Source: Rhizobium sp.
Lineage (GTDB): Bacteria > Pseudomonadota > Alphaproteobacteria > Rhizobiales > Rhizobiaceae
Assembly (NCBI GenBank): GCA_027533385.1
Contig: JAPZUE010000004.1
Span: 1 to 64,000 of the forward strand
Direction of reading: 5' to 3'
Length of the DNA stretch: 64,000 nucleotides
Part shown: positions 26,214 to 34,777 of the stretch, piece by piece
Layout of the letters: each line of letters begins with the position of its first letter
Position numbering within the stretch: position 1 is the first letter of the stretch
The notes under the pieces: model-generated
The model's database searches: none
What the model was told of the DNA's origin: nothing
The model's input: only the letters and a program-made list of their open reading frames with translations
Made by a program: the position numbers and the translations under genes

Positions 26214-27494
26214 TCAGCCCAACGCCTCCATCTTGCCGCCGAGCGGGATGTTCGTTGCCTGGCCGTTCTCGACGACGACCAGATCGTAACCGCCGCCGGA
26301 TTTCAGGCGCCACTGGCCGCCGACGAGCGGGGTCTTGGCGACATTCTTCTGGGCGAAGGGCGGCAGGTTGGCGTTGTTCCAGGCGATGGGGCCGACCAGC
26401 GTGTCGAGCTTGGTTTCGCCGATGGCCTTGGCCACCGCATCACCATCCGTCACGTCTTCCGCGCGCTTCATGACATCGACCGCCAGTTCGAAGAGCGCAT
26501 GGGCAAAGCCGATCGGCTGTGTCCAGGGGCGGCCTGTCGCTGCGGTGAAGGCAGTTGCCACATCGGCAGCCGTCTCGCCTGTCAGCGAGGACTTGAAGGG
26601 ATGAGACGGCGTCCACCAGACTTCGGTCGAGAGGTTGTGGCCGGCATCGCCCAGGGCTTCCACGGTCTGCGGGAAAAGCAGCGCCTTGCCGATCGAGGCG
26701 ATCTTGGGTTTGAGGCCCTGCTGCTTGGCCTGGTTCCAGAAGGTGGTGAGGTCAGGCGGGATCATCACGCCGGTCAGGATCTCTGTTTCGGCCTGCTTGA
26801 AGGCGTTGATCTGGGCGGAAAAATCATCCGTCAGGTTCTGGTAGCGTCCGGTATCGGTCAGGCCATAGCCGAGCTTTTCGAGCACCGGCGGGAAGCCGAC
26901 GACCTTGTCGCCCCAGGCATTGCCGTCGCCGTCGTTCGGGAATAGACCGCCGACCTTCTTGTTGGTCTCGATCTGGCCCCACATGGCGGTGAAGACGGCG
27001 ATGATGTCCTCAAGGCCCCAGAAGAAGTGGTAGGCGTAATTGAACGGCTTCCAGCTTGCGGGGTCGCCAGGATTGCCCTGCTGGCCGATGAACCAGGGCT
27101 GCCAGGGGGCAACCGTCGAGAGGCAGGGGATCTGCTCGGCTTCGCAGGTGGTGGAGACCGGATTGGTGGTTTCCGGCGTCGAGGAGACGAGCATCAGGTT
27201 GATCTCGTCGTCGACGATCAGTTCCTTGGCGACTTCAGCGGCACGGTTGGGGTTCGACTGGCTGTCCTTGACGATGACCTCGTAGTTCAGGCCCATCTTC
27301 TTCGTCGTGGCGAGGAAGCTGTCGATGACGAACTTGTCGGCCTCGCCGAAGGCTGCAAGCGGCCCGGTCTGCGGGCTCACATAGCCGAGCTTCACGGCTG
27401 CAGACTGCGCAATCGCCGGGGCCGCAAGGCCCGAGGTTGCCAGCACGGCGCCGCCGGCTGCAGTCGTCTGCAGGAATTTGCGTCGCGTAATCAT
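26214..27494 (-). CDS. Tat-exported ABC substrate-binding protein (Liv/Leu-type), copy A
   Basis: This 426-residue binding protein starts MITRRKFLQTTAAGG, a twin-arginine signal, with cleavage near AIAQ. The mature part is a type I fold (KLGYVSPQTGPLAAFGEADK; NPNRAAEVAKELI). ATG 27494 has GGGAGGAAAC upstream; the longer in-frame reading is antisense-like sequence. It belongs to the livGFHM-like importer. Tat export suggests folding in the cytoplasm. A close paralogue lies at 30566-31840. Confidence 0.88.
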   Translation of the reverse strand: MITRRKFLQTTAAGGAVLATSGLAAPAIAQSAAVKLGYVSPQTGPLAAFGEADKFVIDSFLATTKKMGLNYEVIVKDSQSNPNRAAEVAKELIVDDEINLMLVSSTPETTNPVSTTCEAEQIPCLSTVAPWQPWFIGQQGNPGDPASWKPFNYAYHFFWGLEDIIAVFTAMWGQIETNKKVGGLFPNDGDGNAWGDKVVGFPPVLEKLGYGLTDTGRYQNLTDDFSAQINAFKQAETEILTGVMIPPDLTTFWNQAKQQGLKPKIASIGKALLFPQTVEALGDAGHNLSTEVWWTPSHPFKSSLTGETAADVATAFTAATGRPWTQPIGFAHALFELAVDVMKRAEDVTDGDAVAKAIGETKLDTLVGPIAWNNANLPPFAQKNVAKTPLVGGQWRLKSGGGYDLVVVENGQATNIPLGGKMEALG

Positions 27495-27555
27495 GTTTCC
27501 TCCCATCATCGTCTCTCCTCCCAAAGAGCGCGCTCTGCGCGAGATGTCGTTTCGG

Positions 27556-28611
27556 TTAGTCGGGCCTGACGCCCTCCCAGGCATTTTGCAGAAGTGTGCG
27601 GATCGACGCCCGGTCGATTGGACGCGGGTTCCAGTAGGGGTTTTCGGTGGCGATATCGGCCGCTCGATCCAGATCGGCTTCGACAAGCCCGAAATCCTTG
27701 AGCGACAACGGCGCGCCGATCGACTTGGCAAAGTCCCAGAGGCCGCCGCCGATGGAGCCGCCGAAGAGTTCGGCGGCTGCCGCAAGTTCCGCTTGCGCCG
27801 CCACGGCGTTGAAGGCGGCCGTGTGCGGCAGCATGACCGCGTGGGTTTCGGCATGCGGCGTATCGAAAGAGCCGCCCAGCGTGTGGCAGATCTTGTGATG
27901 CAGCGCCATGCCGACGGTGCCGAGCACGGTGCCGCAAAGCCACGCGCCATAGAGAGCTTCAGCGCGTGCATCGGTGTCCTGCGGGCTCTTGATCAGCACC
28001 GGAAGGCTTTCCTTGAACGCGCGCAATCCGTCGAGCGCCATGAGCGTCGAGACCGGGTTGCGATCCTGGGCATAGAGGCCTTCGACGGCGTGGGCCATGG
28101 CATTCAACCCACTCGTTACGCTCATGGCGACCTGCAGGCCGAGGGTCAGGTCCGGATCGTAGATCACGACTTCCGGCAGGATGCTGGCGTTTCGGATCGT
28201 GGTCTTGCGACCGCCTTCGGTCTGGCCGAGAATCGGGGTCACTTCGGAGCCGGCATAGGTCGTGGGGATGACGATCTGGGGCAGATCGGTGCGGTAGGCA
28301 ATCGCCTTGCCAAGGCCGGTGGTGGAGCCGCCGCCGAGCGAAACGACGCAATCGGCTCCAGTTTGCTTGACGACGTTCAGCGCTTTCTCCGTCACATCAA
28401 CGGGCGTGTGCATGACGGCACCTGAGAAGACGCCGACAGAGAGGGCTCCGAGCCGATCGGACAGGGCTTCGGCATCCGCCTTCTGGTGGGGTGTCGAGAG
28501 GACCAGCGCACGGCGGGAGCCGAGGGATTCCACGGCGCTACTCACGTCTGCGCTGCGGCCGGAGCCGAAGAGGATTCTCGCCGGGCTGCCGGCATAGGTG
28601 AAGCTCTTCAT
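27556..28611 (-). CDS. Maleylacetate reductase
   Basis: This 351-residue member of the iron-alcohol-dehydrogenase superfamily has SLGGGSTTGLGKAIAYRT for the dinucleotide. It also has PTTYAGSEVTPILGQTEGGRKTT and a His-rich metal-region sequence (GMALHHKICHTLGGSFDTPHAETHA) characteristic of maleylacetate reductases. It reduces maleylacetate to 3-oxoadipate with NADH. It overlaps the upstream dioxygenase gene by 4 bases (ATGA), so ring opening and reduction are translationally coupled. Confidence 0.9.
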   Translation of the reverse strand: MKSFTYAGSPARILFGSGRSADVSSAVESLGSRRALVLSTPHQKADAEALSDRLGALSVGVFSGAVMHTPVDVTEKALNVVKQTGADCVVSLGGGSTTGLGKAIAYRTDLPQIVIPTTYAGSEVTPILGQTEGGRKTTIRNASILPEVVIYDPDLTLGLQVAMSVTSGLNAMAHAVEGLYAQDRNPVSTLMALDGLRAFKESLPVLIKSPQDTDARAEALYGAWLCGTVLGTVGMALHHKICHTLGGSFDTPHAETHAVMLPHTAAFNAVAAQAELAAAAELFGGSIGGGLWDFAKSIGAPLSLKDFGLVEADLDRAADIATENPYWNPRPIDRASIRTLLQNAWEGVRPD

Positions 28612-29480
28612 TTGCTCCTCCCGGGTCTTGCGCGGACCATGACGAACCTGATGCTGATGCGCGAGGCGGGTTTTCCGTCGATCATGGTCTGCTCGAAGGG
28701 ATGCACCAGTTCCGGTCGGACGCCGAACAATGCATCTTCGCCGAGCCTCGGATCCTCTGCGTCATAGATGTGGGTGGTGATCGTCTCGAAACCTGGCGCG
28801 CGCACGACGAAATGCAGATGCGCGGGACGGTGCAGCGGATAGCCCGCCTGGGCAAACAGCCGGCCCACGGGTCCGTCACCGGGAACGCCGTAGCCGGCCG
28901 GACGGACCGTGCGATAGTGGAACTTGCCGTCCTGATCCGGACGGAACAGGCCTCGCAGGTTGAATTCGGGTTGCAGATCCGGCTGCTGGTTTTCGTAGTA
29001 ACCTTCGGCGTTCGCCTGCCAGGTGATGATTTCTGCCGTGCTGACCGGCAGGCAGTCCAGATCCTCGACGCGGCCCTCGACCAGCAGCGGGTCGCCTTCG
29101 CCGTCTAGCGATATAGAGCTACCCAGAGCCCGCTCCGGGGTATCCGTCCGGAAGAAGGGGCCGCGGATGGTGTTGGGCGTGGCGCCGGACGGGCGGCGGG
29201 AATTGATCTCTTCAACAAGCGCTGAGGCGCCAACCAGATCGGAGAACAGCACCCATTCCTGCCGGCGCTCGTCCGAGGCGTGGCCGACTTCGGTCAGGAA
29301 GTCGAGGACCTTGCGCCATTGCTCCGGTGTCGGGCGGAATTCCTTGATGAGATCGTGGACATGGCAGACAACGGCAGAGAGCAGGCGCGCGGTTGCATCA
29401 TCTGTTGCGCCGAAGCGGCTTGTGAATGCGTCCTTCGAGGTCGCTTCGTCGAAGGCGATGAGGTCTGCGGCCCGCGACAT
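28608..29480 (-). CDS. Intradiol dioxygenase, hydroxyquinol 1,2-dioxygenase type (copy B)
   Basis: This 290-residue enzyme has the same architecture as copy A. The helical N-terminus (PTPEQWRKVLDFLTEVGHASDERRQEW) precedes Fe(III) ligands in EGYYENQ, AGYGVPGDGPVG and YPLHRPAHLHFV. It is the first gene of the long catabolic operon and overlaps maleylacetate reductase, which argues for hydroxyquinol as substrate. It is clearly a diverged paralogue of copy A, not a recent duplicate. A LysR gene is divergent 98 bases away. Confidence 0.9.
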   Translation of the reverse strand: MSRAADLIAFDEATSKDAFTSRFGATDDATARLLSAVVCHVHDLIKEFRPTPEQWRKVLDFLTEVGHASDERRQEWVLFSDLVGASALVEEINSRRPSGATPNTIRGPFFRTDTPERALGSSISLDGEGDPLLVEGRVEDLDCLPVSTAEIITWQANAEGYYENQQPDLQPEFNLRGLFRPDQDGKFHYRTVRPAGYGVPGDGPVGRLFAQAGYPLHRPAHLHFVVRAPGFETITTHIYDAEDPRLGEDALFGVRPELVHPFEQTMIDGKPASRISIRFVMVRARPGRSK

Positions 29481-29565
29481 GCATCTCCTCCCAAATCCGC
29501 ATTGCTGGTCGAGGGGAAGCTAGCAGGGCTCGCATGCATGATTGATGATTTGTTTCGGAGACAAT

Positions 29566-29580
29566 ATAACAATCCGTTAT
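29566..29580 (+). promoter_or_regulatory. T-N11-A LysR box overlapping the first LysR start codon
   Basis: ATAAC-N5-GTTAT is an exact 5-bp dyad with the T-N11-A pattern of LysR-type boxes. Its right arm includes the A and T of the LysR start ATG at 29579. A second dyad, TTGT-N7-ACAA, lies just upstream. The equivalent site before the second LysR gene is 33677-33691. Confidence 0.55.
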
Positions 29581-30529
29581 GAAGTTCGACGAGCGACATC
29601 TCATCCAGCTGGCTGCCGTGGTCAAAACAGGTGGCGTGACCGAAGGTGCTGCCCTCCTGGGGCTCGCGCAGCCGGCGGTGTCGCGTACGCTGTCGATGCT
29701 CGAAAAGCGGGTGGGCGAACCGCTTTTCATCAAGGGTCGGCGCCCGCTGCAACCGACGCCGCTCGGGATTGCGCTGGCGGAACATGGGCTTGCCATGCTC
29801 GCGGCGTCGCGCAAGGCCTCCGACCTGATGGAAAGCTTCCGGGTCGGCAAAAGTGGTGTTGTGCGTGTCGGCGGCAGTCCCTTCTTCATGGACTCGTTGA
29901 TCGCCGGCATGTGCGCCGAGTTCCAGGCGACCCATCCTGATGTCCGGATCGACCAGTCCTACGGCTATTTTCCGGATCTTCGTGCCGCGCTGAAGGCCGA
30001 CCAGATCGATCTGGCGATCTGCCCGATCGACATTCTCGACGAGGGCTCGGGACTTGCCTTCCAGCAGATCCTTCCGGGTCGTAACGTCATTGCCTGCCGC
30101 GTGACCCATCCGCTCCTGTTGAAACGCCGTGTGCAGCCGTCCCATCTTCTCGACTATTCCTGGGTGGCGCCGCCGCCGGGCAGTCCGCTTTTGGCCGACC
30201 TCAGAGCATTACTCCTCTCCTTCGGCGCAACGGAAATTCGCATCCGCTATTCCGGCGGGTCGCTGGCGAGCGTCGTCAATTATCTGAAGGGCGCCGATGC
30301 GCTGACCGTGATGCCGCATAGCGTGGTCTTTGCACAGCGCAAGGAGAAGACGATCACGGCGCTGCCGATCAACATTCCGCATCCGGAGCGTGCGCTGGCC
30401 ATCCTCAGGCGGGTCGATGCGCCGCGGTCTCCGGCGGTCGAGCAGTTTTCATCCTTCGTGCGGTCGAGCTTCGAAAACCTGCGCCACCTGATCAAGCGTC
30501 ATGAAGAGGCGGTGGTCTGGGGAAGCTGA
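29579..30529 (+). CDS. LysR-family transcriptional regulator 1 of the aromatic island
   Basis: This 316-residue protein has an N-terminal helix-turn-helix (GGVTEGAALLGLAQPAVSRTLSMLEKRVGEPLF, in two helices). A periplasmic-binding-like effector domain follows (VGGSPFFMDSLIAGM; YSGGSLASVVNYLKGADALTVMPHSVV). It is divergent from the hydroxyquinol dioxygenase-maleylacetate reductase operon, the standard arrangement for a LysR activator of aromatic catabolism. It is closely related along its length to the LysR protein at 33690. Confidence 0.9.
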   Translation: MKFDERHLIQLAAVVKTGGVTEGAALLGLAQPAVSRTLSMLEKRVGEPLFIKGRRPLQPTPLGIALAEHGLAMLAASRKASDLMESFRVGKSGVVRVGGSPFFMDSLIAGMCAEFQATHPDVRIDQSYGYFPDLRAALKADQIDLAICPIDILDEGSGLAFQQILPGRNVIACRVTHPLLLKRRVQPSHLLDYSWVAPPPGSPLLADLRALLLSFGATEIRIRYSGGSLASVVNYLKGADALTVMPHSVVFAQRKEKTITALPINIPHPERALAILRRVDAPRSPAVEQFSSFVRSSFENLRHLIKRHEEAVVWGS

Positions 30530-30532
30530 CGA

Positions 30533-30548
30533 GCCCGCCCGGGCGGGC
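30533..30548. terminator. Perfect GC palindrome between convergent lysR and binding-protein genes
   Basis: GCCCGCCCGGGCGGGC is a perfect 16-base palindrome starting 4 bases after the LysR stop and ending 17 bases before the stop of the convergent binding-protein gene. It is a candidate bidirectional transcription barrier; there is no T-tract. Confidence 0.4.
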
Positions 30549-30565
30549 CCGCCAAGGTGGTGTCC

Positions 30566-31840
30566 TCAGGCCAGCGCTTCCATCTTGCCGGCGGTCGGAA
30601 TGTTCGGTGCCGTCTTGTTGTCGACGATGACGAGGTCGAAGGTGCCGTCGTCCTTGCGTCGCCACTGACCGCCGACGAGCGGCGTCTTGGTGACGTTCTT
30701 CGCCGCAAAGGGCGGCACACCCTGACCGTTCCACTCGACGCGGCCGACGATGGTGTCGACCTTGGAGGAGGCGATCGCCGCTGCCACGGCTTCGGCATCC
30801 GTCACGTCCGCGACCCGTCCCATCACATTTGTCGCCATCTCGAACAGTGAGTGGATAAAGCCGATCGGCTGCGTCCAGGGGCGACCGGTCTTGGCGGTGA
30901 AGTCGGCGGCGAGCTCACCGGCGCTTTGACCGGTCAGCGATGACTTGAACGGATGTTGCGCCGACCACCAGACCTCCGAGGAGAGGTTGTGGCCGGCCGC
31001 CCCCAGCGTCTCGACCGATTGCGGGAAGAGGATCGCCTTGGCGACGGTAACGGCCTTCGGATTGAAGCCCTGCTGCTTGGCCTGGTTCCAGAAGGTGGTG
31101 AAGTCAGGCGGGATGACAACGCCGGTGATGATGTCGCACTGGCCGTCCTTGAAGGCATTCACTTGGGCCGTGAAATCGTCGGTCAGGTTCTGGTAGCGGC
31201 CCGGGTCCAGCAGCTCGAAGCCCGCCTGGGCAAGGCCCGGCTTCAGACCGACATTCGGATCGCCCCAGGCATTGCCGTCGGCATCATTGGGGAAGAGGCC
31301 GCCGACCTTTTTGTTGGTATCCAGCTGGGCCCACATGTTGGTGAAGACAGCGATGACGTCTTCCAGCCCCCAGAAGTAATGGTAAGCGAACTCGAACGAT
31401 TTCCAGCTTGCGGGATCGCCCGGATTGCCCTGCTGGCCGATGAACCAGGGCTGCCAGGGCGCCTTGGTGGAGATGCAGGGAATGCCTTCGACCTCGCAGG
31501 TGGTGGCGACCGGATTGGTGTTTTCCGGGGTCGAGGCAACCAGCATCAGGTTGATTTCGTCGGAGAGGATGAGTTCCTTCGCCACATCCGCTGCCCGGTT
31601 CGGGTTGGACTGGCTGTCCTTGACGATGATCTCGAAGTTCTTGCCCGCCTCGGACGCGAGGAAGGAGGCGATGTTGTAGGCGTCACTCTCGCCGAAGCTT
31701 GCCAGCGGCCCGGTCTGCGGGCTGACATAGCCGAGCTTGATCTTGGCTCCTTGGGCGATCGCCGGTGCGGCAAGGCCCCCGAAACCATAGGCGAGACCGG
31801 TGGCGGCTCCCGCCTTCAGCAGTTTTCTGCGCGTAATCAT
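30566..31840 (-). CDS. Tat-exported ABC substrate-binding protein (Liv/Leu-type), copy B
   Basis: This 424-residue paralogue of the 26214-27494 protein has a Tat signal MITRRKLLKAGAATG. Long shared stretches include KLGYVSPQTGPLASFGES and WQPWFIGQQGNPGDPASWK. No permease or ATPase gene adjoins it, so it probably feeds the same LivHMGF-like complex with a second ligand. It lies downstream of the MhqO/MhqD-like pair on the same strand, 30 bases after the hydrolase gene, which links it to their substrate. Confidence 0.88.
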   Translation of the reverse strand: MITRRKLLKAGAATGLAYGFGGLAAPAIAQGAKIKLGYVSPQTGPLASFGESDAYNIASFLASEAGKNFEIIVKDSQSNPNRAADVAKELILSDEINLMLVASTPENTNPVATTCEVEGIPCISTKAPWQPWFIGQQGNPGDPASWKSFEFAYHYFWGLEDVIAVFTNMWAQLDTNKKVGGLFPNDADGNAWGDPNVGLKPGLAQAGFELLDPGRYQNLTDDFTAQVNAFKDGQCDIITGVVIPPDFTTFWNQAKQQGFNPKAVTVAKAILFPQSVETLGAAGHNLSSEVWWSAQHPFKSSLTGQSAGELAADFTAKTGRPWTQPIGFIHSLFEMATNVMGRVADVTDAEAVAAAIASSKVDTIVGRVEWNGQGVPPFAAKNVTKTPLVGGQWRRKDDGTFDLVIVDNKTAPNIPTAGKMEALA

Positions 31841-31870
31841 GCTGTCCTCCTCCCAGTTGTTTGTTCGAAA

Positions 31871-32533
31871 CTAGGCCGCGACGCGGCGAAATGGTCGACT
31901 GCCCTCCGCAAGATCGCGAAGCATGGCTTCGAGCGCTTCGACCTCCATGTCGGAGGCCTGGTGTGGCCGGCCCGGAAACAGTTCGCAGCGCAGTCTCGCC
32001 CGCGCCCTCCCAAGCGCTTCCGAGGCTTCTGCAAAAGCGGAGACCGGGATCCACGGATCCTGATCGGAGCCGGTGAGATAGACGGGCATGCCGTCGAGAT
32101 CGCGCGTCGAGCGCTCATCCTGCGACTGGCCGACGCGGCAGCCGGTGAGATTGACCATGGCACCGTTCCATGGGCCGTAGGCCATCGCATATTCAAGCGA
32201 CAGGCAGGCGCCCTGGCTGAAGCCGCCGATGAGAAGCGGCTTGTGCGCGCCACCCGCCTTTCGCAGGGCCCCCACCAGCCCGTCGAGATAGTCGAGAGAT
32301 GCTTTCAGTTCGCCTCGGGTGGTCTCGGTCAGTGCATCCGTGGCACGAGATGCGTACCAGGTGTTGCCGGTTGCCCGCGGCAGGCAGAAGGAGACGCCCG
32401 GTACTGCAAGCCTTCCGACGATCTGCTCGATCATGTCCTCGGGCGATTGGGTTCGCCCGTGGATGAACACGCAGAGCACATCAGCCTGCGCCGGTGCTGA
32501 GCCTGCGGTCAGCGGCTCGCCATGAATGGCCAT
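31871..32533 (-). CDS. Alpha/beta hydrolase, phospholipase/carboxylesterase family (MhqD-like)
   Basis: This 220-residue serine hydrolase has an oxyanion region FIHGRTQSPEDM, nucleophile Ser in GGFSQGACLS, Asp in TGSDQDPWIP and His in PGRPHQAS. It lies 13 bases after a ring-cleaving dioxygenase gene of the MhqO type. In Bacillus, MhqD and MhqO are paired in the response to hydroquinones. The same pairing here suggests hydrolysis of a ring-cleavage product or detoxification of quinol by-products. No secretion signal. Confidence 0.8.
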   Translation of the reverse strand: MAIHGEPLTAGSAPAQADVLCVFIHGRTQSPEDMIEQIVGRLAVPGVSFCLPRATGNTWYASRATDALTETTRGELKASLDYLDGLVGALRKAGGAHKPLLIGGFSQGACLSLEYAMAYGPWNGAMVNLTGCRVGQSQDERSTRDLDGMPVYLTGSDQDPWIPVSAFAEASEALGRARARLRCELFPGRPHQASDMEVEALEAMLRDLAEGSRPFRRVAA

Positions 32534-32546
32534 GATCGCCCCCGGA

Positions 32547-33503
32547 TCAGAAGTTGGCGGGTTCGAGGCCGGCGATCAGTTCCTCGCGGCGATCTTCGAA
32601 CCATGGCGGGAAGACCAGCGTGGTGCCGATGGCGTCGGCTGGCTCGTCCAACGCCCATCCTCCTTCAACCGACCACGCGATCTCGAAGAGCGCACCGCCC
32701 GGCGAGCGGACATAGCAGGACTTGAAATAGTTGCGGTCCTTCTGGTCGGAGACGTCGGTAAAGCCGAGACCTTCGATATGAGCCTTCAGCTTTAGCTGGT
32801 TCTCTTCATTGCCGGTGTTGAGGGCGAGGTGATGGATCGTGCCGCCCGACAGCGTCCAGGTCCCTTGCGGTCCGGTCGGCTGGTGGAGAACCTCGACCAT
32901 GCTTGACGGGCCGCCATTGTTCGGCACCGAGAACATCAGTCCTTCATCGCTGTCGGCTTCCTTCTTCATGCCCATGCCGATCGTCAGGAAGTCGTCCATC
33001 GATGTGCGGTCGAAGACGGCGACGGCTGCGCCATAGATGCCGCGGATGCCGTGAGCGGCGCCGACGCCATTGGCTTCGCTGGTGATGGGCGTTCGGGTGT
33101 CGGCCGGGCTCTCGACCAGTTCGTGGTCGATGCCGCAGGGGTGAGCGAGCGCCACGCGGGTGATGCCGAAGCGGCTGATCTTGGTTGCGGGAATGCCGCG
33201 CGCGTTCAGCCTGTCGATCCAGAAGTCGGCGGAGCCGACGGGGATTGCAAGCTGGATGATCTTCGACTGGTTGGTGCCGCGCTTGCCGTAAATGCCGGGC
33301 TTCTTGAATGGGAAGGTGGTGACAATGGTCGAAGGGTCGCCGTTCTTGGCGCCGTAATAGAGATGATAGACCGGGATCGTGCCGTCGAAGAGCACGGTGC
33401 GCTTGATGGAATGGAGCCCAAGCGTCTTGGTGTAAAAATCATAGTCCTCCTGAGCGCCGTCGGTGCTCAGCGTGAGGTGATGGTAACCCGAGATGAACGA
33501 CAT
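32547..33503 (-). CDS. Extradiol-type ring-cleaving dioxygenase, VOC family (MhqO-like)
   Basis: This 318-residue protein is made of two VOC (glyoxalase/bleomycin-fold) modules. Predicted metal ligands are His in GYHHLTL, His in GTIHHLALN and Glu in ALFEIAWSVEG. RNYFKSCYVRSPGG matches MhqO/LinE-like hydroquinone dioxygenases. ATG 33503 with GGAGGAAGATAAG upstream; the longer reading adds 28 residues without support. It is divergent from the second LysR gene and first in a three-gene unit with the hydrolase and second binding protein. Likely substrate: a para-dihydroxylated aromatic such as hydroquinone. Confidence 0.82.
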   Translation of the reverse strand: MSFISGYHHLTLSTDGAQEDYDFYTKTLGLHSIKRTVLFDGTIPVYHLYYGAKNGDPSTIVTTFPFKKPGIYGKRGTNQSKIIQLAIPVGSADFWIDRLNARGIPATKISRFGITRVALAHPCGIDHELVESPADTRTPITSEANGVGAAHGIRGIYGAAVAVFDRTSMDDFLTIGMGMKKEADSDEGLMFSVPNNGGPSSMVEVLHQPTGPQGTWTLSGGTIHHLALNTGNEENQLKLKAHIEGLGFTDVSDQKDRNYFKSCYVRSPGGALFEIAWSVEGGWALDEPADAIGTTLVFPPWFEDRREELIAGLEPANF

Positions 33504-33676
33504 TCTTATCTTCCTCCAGATGCTGCGCGGGCAGGCATGGAGCCGATCTCGAACGCACGGGGCCTCCTGTGGCGATGGACGCCACACCCGTCATGCCTCA
33601 GCCCGATCGGATCCTCCCAATGTGCTGACTATAGTGCGGCACGGGCCGTCTGTTGATAAAATTGCTTATGTTCGAT

Positions 33677-33691
33677 ATAGCAGATTGCTAT
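33677..33691 (+). promoter_or_regulatory. T-N11-A LysR box overlapping the second LysR start codon
   Basis: ATAGC-N5-GCTAT, same geometry and same overlap with the ATG (33690) as the box at 29566-29580. The consensus across both is ATARC-N5-GYTAT. Conservation of arms but not of the spacer supports real binding sites. Confidence 0.55.
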
Positions 33692-34667
33692 GAAGATAGA
33701 TGAGCGCCATCTGGTCCAGCTTGCGGCCGTTGCCGAAACCGGCGGCGTGACCGAAGGCGCTGCGCTGCTTGGCATGACGCAGCCGGCGGTCTCGCGCACG
33801 CTTTCGATGCTGGAGCGTCGCGTTGGCGAGCCCCTCTTCATTGCAGGCAAGCGGCCACTGCAACTGACGCCGCTTGGCCAGCAGCTCGCGATCCAGGGAC
33901 GTTCGATCCTCGCAGCCTCCCGCAAGGCGGTCGAAATCGTCCGAAGCTTTCAGTCGGGTACGGCCGGTCGCATCAAGGTGGGCGGGGTTCCCTTCTTCAT
34001 GGATGCCGTGATCTCGCAGATGATCGCCAGCTTCCAGGTTCGCGAACGCGATATCCTGGTCGAACAGTCCTACGGCAATCTCCCCGACCTGCTGACGGAA
34101 CTCGACTCCAGCCAGATCGATATGGCGATCACGCCGATCGGCAGTACGGACCTGAAGAACGATTTCGAGTTCCAGCCGATCCTGCCGGGGCGCAACGTGC
34201 TGACCTGCGCGGTAGGGCATCCGCTGCTCAGAAAGCGGCGGCTCAGCATTGAAGACATCATGACCTATCCCTGGGTGGCGCCGCTTCCCGGTTCGCCTCT
34301 GGTTCTCGACCTGCACAATATCCTGATTACGCTCGGGATCAGCGAGTTGCAGGTCCGCTATTCCGGCGGCTCGCTGCTCTCGGTCGTCAACTACATCGCC
34401 TCGACCGATGCCCTGGCGATCCTGCCGCATTCGGTCGTGTTCTCCTTCAAGGGCGAGAACAAGATCTCGATCGTGCCGGTCGATATCCCGCAGCCGGAGC
34501 GGACGCTTGGCATCATCACCAAGCGCAAGACCTATCCCAACCCGGCCTGCCGCAAGTTTCAGGACCACATCGTCCGGGAGTTCACCGACCTGAAGAAGGT
34601 CATCGAGCGTCACGAAAAATCGATCGTCTGGGGCGAGGGGCCTTTTCTTCCCGAGCGGGACCGCTAG
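33690..34667 (+). CDS. LysR-family transcriptional regulator 2 of the aromatic island
   Basis: This 325-residue paralogue of the LysR at 29579 has a nearly identical DNA-binding region (GGVTEGAALLGMTQPAVSRT). The effector domain is similar but distinct (VGGVPFFMDAVISQM; YSGGSLLSVVNYIASTDALAILPHSVV). It is divergent from the MhqO/MhqD-like and binding-protein unit, its probable target. The close DNA-binding helices suggest cross-regulation between the two units, with different inducers. Confidence 0.9.
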   Translation: MKIDERHLVQLAAVAETGGVTEGAALLGMTQPAVSRTLSMLERRVGEPLFIAGKRPLQLTPLGQQLAIQGRSILAASRKAVEIVRSFQSGTAGRIKVGGVPFFMDAVISQMIASFQVRERDILVEQSYGNLPDLLTELDSSQIDMAITPIGSTDLKNDFEFQPILPGRNVLTCAVGHPLLRKRRLSIEDIMTYPWVAPLPGSPLVLDLHNILITLGISELQVRYSGGSLLSVVNYIASTDALAILPHSVVFSFKGENKISIVPVDIPQPERTLGIITKRKTYPNPACRKFQDHIVREFTDLKKVIERHEKSIVWGEGPFLPERDR

Positions 34668-34715
34668 CCTCTCGCGAGCCTATCCTTGGTGCCCCGCAAA
34701 AAAAGTTCTGGAGAC

Positions 34716-34745
34716 TGTAACGAAACGCAGTCTGCGCCGTCTAAT
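34716..34745 (+). promoter_or_regulatory. Candidate ECF sigma-factor promoter before the redox/ynj locus
   Basis: TGTAACG at 34716-34722 and CGTCTAAT at 34738-34745 are separated by 15 bases, i.e. GTAAC-N16-CGTCTAA. That is the shape of promoters used by extracytoplasmic-function sigma factors. An ECF sigma gene is encoded 2 kb downstream within the same locus. A start point just after it would exclude the GTG at 34748 and supports ATG 34778. Confidence 0.5.
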
Positions 34746-34777
34746 CCGTGAAACCCATCGCTTCAGCGGGACCATCA

